Origin: Actinomycetes bacterium | GTDB lineage: Bacteria > Actinomycetota > Acidimicrobiia > Acidimicrobiales > Palsa-688 | Length of the DNA: 64,000 nucleotides | Direction: 5' to 3' | NCBI GenBank assembly: GCA_021808665.1 | Contig: JAKBBA010000004.1 | Span: forward strand, 1-64,000 | In this document: piece after piece, positions 40,591 to 48,661 of the stretch | Numbering within the stretch: the stretch's first letter is position 1 | Layout: each line of letters opens with the position of its first letter | Translations under genes and position numbers: made by a program | Notes under the pieces: generated by a model | Database searches by the model: none | The model's input: the letters and a program-made list of their open reading frames with translations, nothing else | Told to the model about the DNA's origin: nothing

Positions 40591-41591
40591 TAGTCTCTCA
40601 GCTCCTTGCCCGTCAGGTCTATGAACACTGTTTCTAGCGTCGGCTCGGACACCGAGATGTCGAGGATCGAGGTGCCGACGTGTTCTGCTGCGGTTACCAA
40701 CTTCGGCAGCAGACCCGTCCTGTCCCTCACCTGCAACTCCAAGCCGGCCTCCATCGACCTGATCTTCGTAGCGGTTCCGAGCTGGGCTCCCAGCTCTTCG
40801 ATGAGGGCTCCTGGGGAGCCGTCGATCTTCACCCTGACGACAGTGTCCACCCCAACCGAGGCTTTTAGAGCAGCCGGAGTGTCGAGCGCAAGGATCCGGC
40901 CGTGGTCCATGATGGCAACCCGAGCGCAGAGCTGGTCGGCTTCTTCCATGTAGTGAGTTGTAAGCAGGATGGTCTGCCCGGCTGTGTTCAAGTCGCTCAG
41001 TACCTCCCACAGGGCTAGGCGGCTCTGAGGGTCCAGGCCAGCGGTCGGCTCGTCGAGAAAGAGCACTGCTGGGCGGTGAAGCATCGCTCGGGCCACCATG
41101 AGCCGCTGCGCCATGCCTCCCGAGAGCGCGTAGACAGACGCCTTCGCCCACTTCGACAGATGGAACTGTTCCAATAGCCGGTCGGCTTCGGACCTGCTCT
41201 GTTTGGCTGCCATTCCGAAAAGGCGTCCGTGGAAGTACAAGTTCTCCCAGACGTTGAGCTGACGGTCGAGGGTGTTTTGCTGGGAGACGACCCCTATGAG
41301 CTGCTTGGCGAGGGCGGGGTGGCGAACCACGTCTATCCCACCGACGTAGGCTTCGCCGGCGCTTGGTATCACCCTGGTCGTCAGCATCCCCGCTGTAGTG
41401 GTCTTACCCGCGCCGTTCGGTCCCAACAGGCCGAAGATCTCACCTCGCATGACCTCGAGGTCGAGGCCGTCCACGGCCTTGAAGTCGGTTCCGGAGTACG
41501 TCTTGGTTAACCCTACGGTGCGGATCATGGCGTTACCCGCTTGTGCTACCGCGACCTGGCCAGCCCTGTTATCGTTCCGGTCGTGTTGCAT
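40590..41591 (-). CDS. ABC exporter ATPase (DrrA-like)
   Basis: A 333-residue ATPase powering the adjoining ABC-2 permease. Walker A LLGPNGAGKTTTAGML, Q-loop VVSQQNTLD, signature YALSGGMAQRLMVARAM, Walker B AVLFLDEPTAGLDPQSR and H-switch LLTTHYMEEADQL are all intact; a C-terminal domain typical of drug-resistance DrrA proteins follows. Start may be ATG 41591 or ATG 41528 (closer to the fold). Likely exports a lipid or hydrophobic compound. Divergent from the sensor-kinase gene by 25 bp, so the two may share regulatory DNA. Confidence 0.9.
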   Translation of the reverse strand: MQHDRNDNRAGQVAVAQAGNAMIRTVGLTKTYSGTDFKAVDGLDLEVMRGEIFGLLGPNGAGKTTTAGMLTTRVIPSAGEAYVGGIDVVRHPALAKQLIGVVSQQNTLDRQLNVWENLYFHGRLFGMAAKQSRSEADRLLEQFHLSKWAKASVYALSGGMAQRLMVARAMLHRPAVLFLDEPTAGLDPQSRLALWEVLSDLNTAGQTILLTTHYMEEADQLCARVAIMDHGRILALDTPAALKASVGVDTVVRVKIDGSPGALIEELGAQLGTATKIRSMEAGLELQVRDRTGLLPKLVTAAEHVGTSILDISVSEPTLETVFIDLTGKELRD

Positions 41592-41616
41592 GGCGAAAAC
41601 TTAGGCTAGGCGAACT

Positions 41617-42645
41617 TTGACAGATAGTGTTGATGTCACCCAAGGTTCCGTGCTTCTCAGTGCCGCCCTGGACGGAGTGCCCGAGGCGGTGGTGATCTGC
41701 GACTCCTCCGGCGCCGTCATCTTCGAGAACGCCTCTGCTCACAAGGTGCTCTCGTCGCGACCATCGGACGCCCTGCTGGTGCAGGCTGTGGACGAGCTTG
41801 TCGCTGACGCCTTGGGAGGTGCTGAGCCTTATAGGCGCGTGGAGCTTCTGTCGCCGTCGAGACGAACGCTGGCAGTGCGGGCCTTTCCGGTGGCTTCACC
41901 GCCCGAGGGGGCCGTGGCGGTCATCGAGGACATCTCCGACAGGCTCCGCCTGGAAGCCGTCCGGAGGGACTTTGTCGCCAACGTAAGTCACGAGCTAAAG
42001 ACTCCTACCGGAGCGATAGCTCTCTTGGCGGAGACCATCGAGGGTGAAGCAGACCCCGAAGTAGTCTCCCGTCTCGTGGGAAGGCTCGGAGCTGAGGCTG
42101 ACAGGCTCAGCCGGACAATCGACGACCTGCTCGACCTTTCGCGAATCGAGGCCAACGAGAGCTTTGCCGACAATGACGTAGACGTGGCCTCCCTGATCGA
42201 CGAAGCCGTGGCCCCGCTCCTCGAAGCGGCTGAGAGCCTGAACGTCGTCATGTCACCGGCCGCCGTTGACGTGGGCCTCCGGGTGAGGGGGAGTCGTCGG
42301 GACCTTCGCTCAGCCATATCGAACCTCGTGGACAACGCCATCAAATATTCGGAGGCTGGTGGGACGGTGCATGTCGAGGCCCGCAGAACCCATCGTGGTG
42401 TGGAGATCTCCGTGTCCGACCACGGCATAGGCATACCTTCCAGGGACCTGGGCAGAATCTTCGAGCGCTTCTACAGAGTCGACCGAGCCCGATCCCGGTC
42501 GACCGGAGGCACAGGTCTCGGCTTAGCGATAGTTCGCCACGTGGCGACCAACCACGGTGGGAGAGTGAAAGTTCGTTCTGTCGAAGGCGAGGGGTCTACT
42601 TTCACTCTCGTACTACCAGACGCTGCCGCCGGCCTTCCTGTATGA
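41617..42645 (+). CDS. Soluble PAS-histidine kinase, SenX3/PhoR-like
   Basis: A 342-residue sensor kinase: PAS-like domain (about 15-105, AVVICDSSGAVIFENASAHK), HisKA with phosphoacceptor His125 in FVANVSHELKTPTGAIALLA, and HATPase motifs (N box LVDNAIKYS, G1 DHGIGIPSRDLGRIFERFYR, G2 GGTGLGLAIV). No membrane segments precede the PAS domain, unlike mycobacterial SenX3, which has two. Start TTG 41617. It overlaps the response regulator by ATGA and is probably a phosphate-type system, though PhoU is 16 kb away. Confidence 0.88.
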   Translation: MTDSVDVTQGSVLLSAALDGVPEAVVICDSSGAVIFENASAHKVLSSRPSDALLVQAVDELVADALGGAEPYRRVELLSPSRRTLAVRAFPVASPPEGAVAVIEDISDRLRLEAVRRDFVANVSHELKTPTGAIALLAETIEGEADPEVVSRLVGRLGAEADRLSRTIDDLLDLSRIEANESFADNDVDVASLIDEAVAPLLEAAESLNVVMSPAAVDVGLRVRGSRRDLRSAISNLVDNAIKYSEAGGTVHVEARRTHRGVEISVSDHGIGIPSRDLGRIFERFYRVDRARSRSTGGTGLGLAIVRHVATNHGGRVKVRSVEGEGSTFTLVLPDAAAGLPV

Positions 42646-43454
42646 CGTCGCCTTCGGTGTCGGTCCTGGTGGTCGAGGACGAGGAGTCCTTTATCCAGGC
42701 TCTCAGCGTCGGCTTGGGCAGGGAGGGATTCGACGTGACGGTCGCCAGGGACGGCTCGGAAGGGATCGACCTTTTCGAGTCCACTAACCCCGACATCGTC
42801 CTGCTCGACCTCTGGCTTCCCAAGCGGTCAGGGCTGGACGTCTGCCGGCACATAAGGGAGAGGAGCCGTGTGCCGATAATCATGGTCACCGCGAAAAGCA
42901 GCGAGACCGACACCGTGGTCGGTCTGGAGGTGGGCGCCGACGACTACGTGACGAAGCCGTTCCGGCTGAGCGAGCTAATCGCCCGGATGAGAGCAGTGAT
43001 GCGCCGCTCCGGGAGCGCATCAGAGGGATCCTCAAGCGAGGAGAGGATCGTCATCGACAACCTGGAACTCGACCGAAGCCGCCACGAGGTGTACCTGGAC
43101 GGGCGGAAGGTGTCACTTCCGCTAAAAGAATTCGAGCTGCTGGAGAAGCTCATGGCGAGCGCTGGAAGGGTCGTGACGCGTGACTCGATCATCGACGAGG
43201 TCTGGGGACGGGATTACGTCGGGGACACCAAGACGCTCGATGTTCACGTGAAGAGGCTGAGGGCGAAGGTCGAAGCCGACCCCTCCAAGCCGACCAAGAT
43301 ACTCACAGTTCGGGGAGTGGGCTACAAGTTCGGCCTTGACCAGACCTCCAAGGTCCCGCCTCGCGAGCAGGGTCTCGGGGGTGACGTTGCCTCCGGTCCT
43401 GGGGGCAACGCGCCGGCAGAGGACGGAGCTAAGTGGACTGCTCCGTCTTCATGA
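42642..43454 (+). CDS. OmpR-family response regulator, RegX3-like
   Basis: A 270-residue regulator with receiver domain (acidic pocket VVEDEES, phosphorylated Asp56 in VLLDLWLP, Lys in DDYVTKPF) and a winged-helix output domain (VSLPLKEFELLEKLMASAGR; LDVHVKRLRAKVE; ILTVRGVGYKF). About 35 residues of Gly/Pro-rich tail follow the wing, beyond the usual end. Coupled by ATGA to both its kinase and the following GGDEF-EAL gene, so phosphorylation state, gene control and cyclic-di-GMP output are in one transcript. Confidence 0.92.
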   Translation: MTSPSVSVLVVEDEESFIQALSVGLGREGFDVTVARDGSEGIDLFESTNPDIVLLDLWLPKRSGLDVCRHIRERSRVPIIMVTAKSSETDTVVGLEVGADDYVTKPFRLSELIARMRAVMRRSGSASEGSSSEERIVIDNLELDRSRHEVYLDGRKVSLPLKEFELLEKLMASAGRVVTRDSIIDEVWGRDYVGDTKTLDVHVKRLRAKVEADPSKPTKILTVRGVGYKFGLDQTSKVPPREQGLGGDVASGPGGNAPAEDGAKWTAPSS

Positions 43455-44857
43455 AGCTCGGAGAGCAAACAGACCAAGCCGACCGAGATCCAAGAGCTAG
43501 CGCGCTGCCTGTACGACACCAGCTGAGGGTCGACGACCCCGCCGAGGCACGCTCCGAGGGGTTGCGCTACGACTCGCTGACGGGACTTGCGAACCGCTCA
43601 CTGTTCGCGACGTGGATCGCCGATGCGGCTTCCAAGGCGACCTCTGAGCAGCCGCTCACGCTCGTCGCTATCGACATCGACGGTTTCAAGGAGCTGAACG
43701 CTGCGCTCGGAACCGCAGTGGGTGACCAGATACTCCTAGAGGTGGCCAGGAGGATTGAGATAAGCGCCGGCGCTAGCGCCCGGGTGGCCCGAATCGGCGG
43801 GGACGAGTTCGCGATGGTCGCTGATCAAGGCCGCTCGTACCAGTCGGGGGAAGCGCTCGCTCGACGAGCGCTGGCTCTCATCGACGAGCCTCTCAGGCTC
43901 CCTGCACTCGACCTGCGACTGTCGGCTAGCGCAGGTATAGCCGAGACTGTCGATACTGTCAGCAGTCCCCTTGACGCTTTGAGCAAGGCCGAAGTTGCGC
44001 GTGGGATGGCGAGAGGCACCCGCCAGCGGATGCAGCGGTACTCCGAGGCTTTGCTGGCGGGCTCCAAGCGACGGCTAACCCTGGCTTCGGACCTTCGCTA
44101 CGCCATCGAGGAAGGCCTCCTAGAGGTCTGGTATCAGCCCGTAGCCCGCATGAGCGACGGCCACGTAACAGGCATAGAAGCCCTGACTCGGTGGTTGGAC
44201 GCAGAAAGAGGAGCGGTGCCGCCTGCCGAGTTCATTCCCGTAGCCGAAGAGGACGGGACCATCGCAGGTCTGACATCCTGGGTTCTTCAGAAGGCTTTGA
44301 AGGACTTGGAGCGTTTGCGAAGCCGCGGCTACGACCTGACCGTAGCTGTCAACCTATCCCCGGGCCTGCTCTACGACTCGGACGTCATGACGGCGATCCT
44401 TCCAGCCTTGGAATCCCATGCGGTGCCAGCAGGTCGCCTGTCCCTCGAGGTCACCGAGACCGCTTTGCTCGCAGACTCGGAGTCGGCTGGCTCTACCCTC
44501 GGCGAGCTTGCGAAGAGGGGAGTACACGTGGCGATCGACGACTTCGGCACTGGTTTCTCCTCCCTGGCGCGCCTGGGTGACCTTCCTGTCGACACCATAA
44601 AGCTCGATCGCAGTTTCGTGTCCCAAGTCACCGCAGGCGGATCTGAGGTTGCGCTCGTCAAGGCGATCTTGGACCTTGGCCGCAGCCTCGGCCATCGGGT
44701 TGTGGCCGAAGGAGTTGAACGTGTCGACACGTGGGATGCTTTGAGAGCTCTAGGCTGCGACCTCCTGCAGGGGTACGTCATCTCCCCGGCGAGGCCGCTT
44801 TCGGAAATCGAAGAATGGTTCGGCTCCCACCCCGGGGGAGCTCGGGTGCTGGCCTGA
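43451..44857 (+). CDS. GGDEF-EAL cyclic-di-GMP protein
   Basis: A 468-residue soluble protein with an intact diguanylate cyclase site (GGDEF at 116-120, with DSLTGLANR before it) and an intact phosphodiesterase site (GIEALTRW with Glu at about 243, DDFGTGFSSLARLG, KLDRSFVSQ, AEGVE). No RxxD inhibitory site precedes GGDEF. So it may both make and break c-di-GMP. It has no sensor domain of its own; start ATG 43451 overlaps the regulator stop (ATGA). GTG 43433 is an alternative. Being in a SenX3/RegX3-type operon it is probably controlled with that system. Confidence 0.9.
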   Translation: MKLGEQTDQADRDPRASALPVRHQLRVDDPAEARSEGLRYDSLTGLANRSLFATWIADAASKATSEQPLTLVAIDIDGFKELNAALGTAVGDQILLEVARRIEISAGASARVARIGGDEFAMVADQGRSYQSGEALARRALALIDEPLRLPALDLRLSASAGIAETVDTVSSPLDALSKAEVARGMARGTRQRMQRYSEALLAGSKRRLTLASDLRYAIEEGLLEVWYQPVARMSDGHVTGIEALTRWLDAERGAVPPAEFIPVAEEDGTIAGLTSWVLQKALKDLERLRSRGYDLTVAVNLSPGLLYDSDVMTAILPALESHAVPAGRLSLEVTETALLADSESAGSTLGELAKRGVHVAIDDFGTGFSSLARLGDLPVDTIKLDRSFVSQVTAGGSEVALVKAILDLGRSLGHRVVAEGVERVDTWDALRALGCDLLQGYVISPARPLSEIEEWFGSHPGGARVLA

Positions 44858-44864
44858 CCAGGCG

Positions 44865-45926
44865 ATGCCGCCGACGGTAAATACCCTATCTGCGGGAGAG
44901 CTCGTTCGCCTCGTATGGGCTTTCGAGCGCGGGATCGACCCACCAGAGGAGCTCCTCGAACCTCTACCCCTAGTAGTCGTCGAAGACGACCAATCCACAC
45001 TCGGAGCTTCGAGAGGCCTACCGCCACAGTTTCCGCTGATCGTGATAGTCGTCGGCGACGGAGTCGGATTTCGGGGGGGTACCGGCATGTACGACGTGGC
45101 GCTGACTGGCGGGGGAACATCCCCGCCAGCTCCCTGGGTTTGCGTCGAGCGCTTCGAATCGGCGATAGACCAGGTAGCTGCGACTGTCGTCAAAACGCCG
45201 GTCGCAGCCGCAACGTTCATCCAGCTGCTGCGCTGTTCAACCGGCCTTTCGCTAGACCAAGGCCTTGCATTCGAGTCGTTGGCCTACTCGACTCTCCAAG
45301 CTGGAGCTGAACACGCCGAATGGCTCCGGCGTCGGCCAGCCAGGCCGCCAACTCCTGTTCTATCCGGCCTCAGCAGCGAGCCACCTGTCGTGGCGACCAG
45401 CTACGACGGCACGCTGATCGTCGAGCTGAACCGGCCCACGGTTCACAACGCATACAACGCTGCGATGCGCGACGCCCTTTGCGAGGTGCTGAGCGTGGTC
45501 GCCGTCGATCCGTCCACCCCACTTCAGCTTCGAGGTAGAGGAGAGTCGTTTTGCAGCGGCGGTGATCTCTCGGAGTTCGGCTCGTGCCGGGATCCTGCGA
45601 CCGCCAACCTCATTCGCACCCGCCGCAGCCCGGCTCGTCTACTAGCGGCAGCGTCGCCGCGGACCCGTGCCGTAGTGCACGGCTACTGTGTTGGTTCGGG
45701 CGTGGAGTTGGCGGCCTTCGCTTCGAGCGTCGTTGCCGACGGCGAGGTCACGATGTGGCTGCCGGAGATCTCTATGGGTCTGATACCGGGAGCGGGCGGC
45801 ACTGTAAGCCTTCCAAGGCGGGTTGGACGGGGCCGGGCGGCGTGGCTCGGGTTGAGCGCAGAGCATATTGGCACGTCGACTGCTATCGCCTGGGGGGTTG
45901 CGGACGGCTGGCTCCCGGAGGGCTGA
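44865..45926 (+). CDS. Enoyl-CoA hydratase-like protein with degenerate N-terminal half
   Basis: A 353-residue protein. The C-terminal ~190 residues are a crotonase fold (LIVELNRPTVHNAYNAAMRD; GRGESFCSGGDLSEFGSC oxyanion hole; ISMGLIPGAGGTVSLPRRVG). The N-terminal ~160 residues lack the CoA-binding core but end in LSLDQGLAFESLAYSTLQAG, like the late helices of a crotonase, suggesting a decayed tandem copy. The reaction may be hydration or isomerisation of an acyl-CoA; the usual first catalytic Glu is not clear. Start is ATG 44874 region or ATG 44865, just eight bases after the GGDEF-EAL stop. Confidence 0.72.
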   Translation: MPPTVNTLSAGELVRLVWAFERGIDPPEELLEPLPLVVVEDDQSTLGASRGLPPQFPLIVIVVGDGVGFRGGTGMYDVALTGGGTSPPAPWVCVERFESAIDQVAATVVKTPVAAATFIQLLRCSTGLSLDQGLAFESLAYSTLQAGAEHAEWLRRRPARPPTPVLSGLSSEPPVVATSYDGTLIVELNRPTVHNAYNAAMRDALCEVLSVVAVDPSTPLQLRGRGESFCSGGDLSEFGSCRDPATANLIRTRRSPARLLAAASPRTRAVVHGYCVGSGVELAAFASSVVADGEVTMWLPEISMGLIPGAGGTVSLPRRVGRGRAAWLGLSAEHIGTSTAIAWGVADGWLPEG

Positions 45927-45943
45927 TCTGCGATCGGGTGGCT

Positions 45944-46957
45944 CTAGCGGCTTGCGGTGTGTCCTACCAGTGCGACTGAGGCAGCCGTGACGATATCCCG
46001 GACTGCAGAGATGATGGTCGCGCGCAGCGGCGGCGCAATCAACTCCGACGCGTCTGCAGGGTCCAGGGTTACTGCCAGGACTCCTGGTTCGTCGCGTTTG
46101 GCAGTTCCCGAGGCCTTGGCGAACACTGCCCTCATGGCAGCGTTTTCCTCGAGCACGTGCGCTATAAGATGCTCGACGCCTGCTTGCTGCGCTGCGACCC
46201 CGAGCGCTCCGAGCAGCACAGTTCCTATGCCACGGCCTTGGTTGTGGTCGGTCGTCGCGAAGGCCACCTCTGCTGTCGAGGGGTTGTCGGTACGCACATA
46301 GCGGGCGGTTGCCAGGCCGCTCCCATCGCCTGCGTCGATTGCGACCCAGGCGAAGTGGTCCACGAAGTCGATGTCGACCAGATAGTCGAGCAGCTTTTGG
46401 GAGGGTTGCGCCGAACTGAAGAAGCGTCGTCTTAGCGACTCCGCGGAGAGCTTTCGCACGGCTTGCACGAGTGCAGTTCGGTCACTTGGAAGCAACGGGC
46501 GCAAAAATATGCCCGAGCCGTCCTTCAGCGCTACCGGTATCGGCTTGCAGTCCTGGGCCAGACGCCTTGCGGCTATGTCCTGTATGCGCTCACGGACCGC
46601 TTCGATACCTAGCAGGAACTCCAACGCGTCGGGGCCACCCGAGGCTACCCGGCAGGCGCAAAGCGTGCGCAGAGTAGCGTTTCGCGGTACGGATCTAAGG
46701 ACGGCGAGCTCGCCGAGGATCGCTCCGCGACGAGCGACAGCCAGCCTCCTTTTAGTCGACGCCGTTGCAGTGGTTACTTCGACCTCCCCGTCGAGGAGAA
46801 TCCAGAACCTGCTTCCGACTTCACCCTGTACGCCAATGTCCACTCCGGCGCCGACCGCCTGCAACCCCACAAGCTTCGCCAGGGTAGCCAAGTCGCAGCT
46901 GGACACGTCGCTGAAGAGGTCTAGGTTCCCGAGGGCCTCTGCGGCAGTCTCAGCCAT
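45944..46957 (-). CDS. cNMP-binding GNAT acetyltransferase, PatA-like
   Basis: A 337-residue fusion of a cyclic-nucleotide-binding domain (residues about 10-125; GSRFWILLDGEVEVTTATAS and the cassette GELAVLRSVPRNATLRT) with a GNAT acetyltransferase (about 150-300; ATTDHNQGRGIGTVLLGALG holds the acetyl-CoA loop, and ENAAMRAVFAKASG follows). This is the layout of the mycobacterial cAMP-activated protein lysine acetyltransferase Pat (Rv0998), which acetylates acyl-CoA synthetases. Several acyl-CoA enzymes sit close by. Start ATG 46957. Convergent with the hydratase-like gene. Confidence 0.85.
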   Translation of the reverse strand: MAETAAEALGNLDLFSDVSSCDLATLAKLVGLQAVGAGVDIGVQGEVGSRFWILLDGEVEVTTATASTKRRLAVARRGAILGELAVLRSVPRNATLRTLCACRVASGGPDALEFLLGIEAVRERIQDIAARRLAQDCKPIPVALKDGSGIFLRPLLPSDRTALVQAVRKLSAESLRRRFFSSAQPSQKLLDYLVDIDFVDHFAWVAIDAGDGSGLATARYVRTDNPSTAEVAFATTDHNQGRGIGTVLLGALGVAAQQAGVEHLIAHVLEENAAMRAVFAKASGTAKRDEPGVLAVTLDPADASELIAPPLRATIISAVRDIVTAASVALVGHTASR

Positions 46958-46973
46958 GCCGGAGCGGGCCGTG

Positions 46974-48566
46974 CTACTGGGGTGGTCCGCTTGCGAGGGT
47001 CACGGTGGCGGTGTGGCTCTGGCCGCTAGCGGTTGTCCATCCAAGCGAGATCTTGTCACCGGGGTGCAGCTGGGAGATGAGATTAGTCAGCGACGCAGGG
47101 GATGTCACGGTCGACCCGTTGAGCGAGGTGATCACGTCATTCGCGACGATGCCGGCGGCGGCGGCGGTTCCATTTGCGATGACTCCAGCTACAACCGCAC
47201 CGCTCGTCGGGGAAGCCGCCGACGAAGTGCTGACCTCCACCCCGAGGAATGCTGTCGCACCTATGTGCACGTTAGCGCTGGCTTGGCCGGCCCGGATCTG
47301 CTTGGCTATAGAGATTGCCTCGTTGATCGGGATGGCGAATCCTTCGTTTCCCTGGGTCTGGAATGAAAACCCTGTCGATGCCGCTGTGTCCATTCCGATA
47401 ACCTGGCCAGAAGAGTTCACCAAAGCGCCGCCTGAGTCGCCCGGCTGTATCGCAGCGTTGGTTTGGATCAGGTTCGACAATTTCTCGGTCGTGCCGTTAC
47501 CGGCGTCCTGTGCGCTGATCGACTGCCCCAGGGCAGTCACCTGACCAGGCGCGCTGCTTGGGGTACCGCCGATGCCACCGGCGTTGCCCAGACCTATTAC
47601 CGAGTCACCCACCTGGACGCTGGCGGAATTGCCGATCGAAGCAACAGTTAGACCCGAAGCCCCGACAAGCTTTATGACGGCAACGTCCTGGGTCCTGTCG
47701 TAGCCTACGACGTCCGCCTGGTAAGTCTTCCCGTTCGCTATGTCGACGGCGTGCATCGACGTCTCACCTTCGATTACGTGGTTGTTGGTCAGAACGAAAC
47801 CGTTCGAGGTGAGAACTATGCCCGTGCCCGCCGCCGCCGCCTGCTGATACGACAACTGGGTGTCGATGTCGACCAGCGAGTTGGCAGCTCGTGCTGCTAC
47901 ACCGCTAAGAGGAGGATTCGAACTTCCGGTGCCACCGCCGAACGCTGATCCGCCGCTGAAGGGGTTGGTGGAGTTCCCAGAAGAACCCGAGTTGCCTGTT
48001 CCGCCTGAGGAGCCGGTTCCGCCTGAATTGGAGCTGGGGGACTGCCCGAGCGCACTCTGGTTCACCTTGGACGTCCACACGCCGTGACCTATCCCCAGAC
48101 CCACCAGCAGTCCGACTGCCAGTAGCAATGCCGTAACTACCCCGGGCAGACTTCTCCTGGGACGGTTTCTTCCCCATCCGCCAGACCAGCCTCCAGTTGG
48201 GTACCCCGAACCATGCCAGCCAGGAGGCGGAGGGGGCGACCATGAAGGTCCGTATCCACCTGGCCCGTAGCTTCCTGGCGATCCTGGCCCGTAGGCGCCC
48301 TGGTTGTAGGGACCCGGGCCGTAGCCACCCGGCCCGTAGGCGCCCTGGTTGTATGGACCCGGGCCGTAGCCACCCGGCCCGTATCCGCCAGGGGCCGGTC
48401 GGTCCCCTCCGCCGTCACCCACCTGGGGGCTACCGGGGCCATTGGGCTGACGGTGCCATTCAGGTGGCGGAGGTGGGGGAGTCCATCCACCCGCCCCTTG
48501 TCTCCAGTCCTCGGGGCTCGCTGGCCGAGGAGGCGGGTTGTCTTGAGGATTGTCAGGATCGTACAT
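46974..48566 (-). CDS. HtrA/DegP-like membrane serine protease with PDZ
   Basis: A 530-residue protease. Residues 1-138 are a cytoplasmic Pro/Gly/Tyr-rich tail with two 15-residue repeats (YGPGGYGPGPYNQGA); one membrane segment follows (about 140-162); then a Ser/Gly linker and the S1C chymotrypsin fold with His263 (LTNNHVIEG), Asp294 (DRTQDVAVIKL) and Ser378 (QPGDSGGALVN); a PDZ domain closes it (FLGVEV to SLGWTTASGQSHTATVTL). It degrades or refolds damaged exported proteins under envelope stress. ATG 48566 follows GGGAGA. Adjacent to the acetyltransferase gene by 16 bp. Confidence 0.92.
   Translation of the reverse strand: MYDPDNPQDNPPPRPASPEDWRQGAGGWTPPPPPPEWHRQPNGPGSPQVGDGGGDRPAPGGYGPGGYGPGPYNQGAYGPGGYGPGPYNQGAYGPGSPGSYGPGGYGPSWSPPPPPGWHGSGYPTGGWSGGWGRNRPRRSLPGVVTALLLAVGLLVGLGIGHGVWTSKVNQSALGQSPSSNSGGTGSSGGTGNSGSSGNSTNPFSGGSAFGGGTGSSNPPLSGVAARAANSLVDIDTQLSYQQAAAAGTGIVLTSNGFVLTNNHVIEGETSMHAVDIANGKTYQADVVGYDRTQDVAVIKLVGASGLTVASIGNSASVQVGDSVIGLGNAGGIGGTPSSAPGQVTALGQSISAQDAGNGTTEKLSNLIQTNAAIQPGDSGGALVNSSGQVIGMDTAASTGFSFQTQGNEGFAIPINEAISIAKQIRAGQASANVHIGATAFLGVEVSTSSAASPTSGAVVAGVIANGTAAAAGIVANDVITSLNGSTVTSPASLTNLISQLHPGDKISLGWTTASGQSHTATVTLASGPPQ
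48286..48383. repeat. Tandem 45-bp repeat in htrA-like gene
   Basis: Two copies of a 45-bp unit (48286-48330 and 48331-48375, one base different) and a partial third (48376-48383) encode the YGPGGYGPGPYNQGA repeats on the minus strand. Confidence 0.85.
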
Positions 48567-48661
48567 GGTCTCCCACCAGGGTAGGTCAGGAACTTCGGCT
48601 ATACAGCTACCACGGCCACCTGAGCTTTACATGAAATCTTCGCATGCCGAGCGAGTGAACT

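Noticed and set aside
40591..41151. N-terminal extension of the ABC-2 permease frame
   Set aside because: Lies inside the ATPase gene in another frame; the real ATG at 40590 overlaps the ATPase stop.
47900..47930. GGATTCGAACTTCC resembling a tRNA T-arm
   Set aside because: Lies inside the HtrA-like coding frame and no acceptor or anticodon stems can be built around it.
48286..48383. Tandem repeat considered as a CRISPR array
   Set aside because: The copies are directly adjacent with no spacers and encode in-frame protein repeats.
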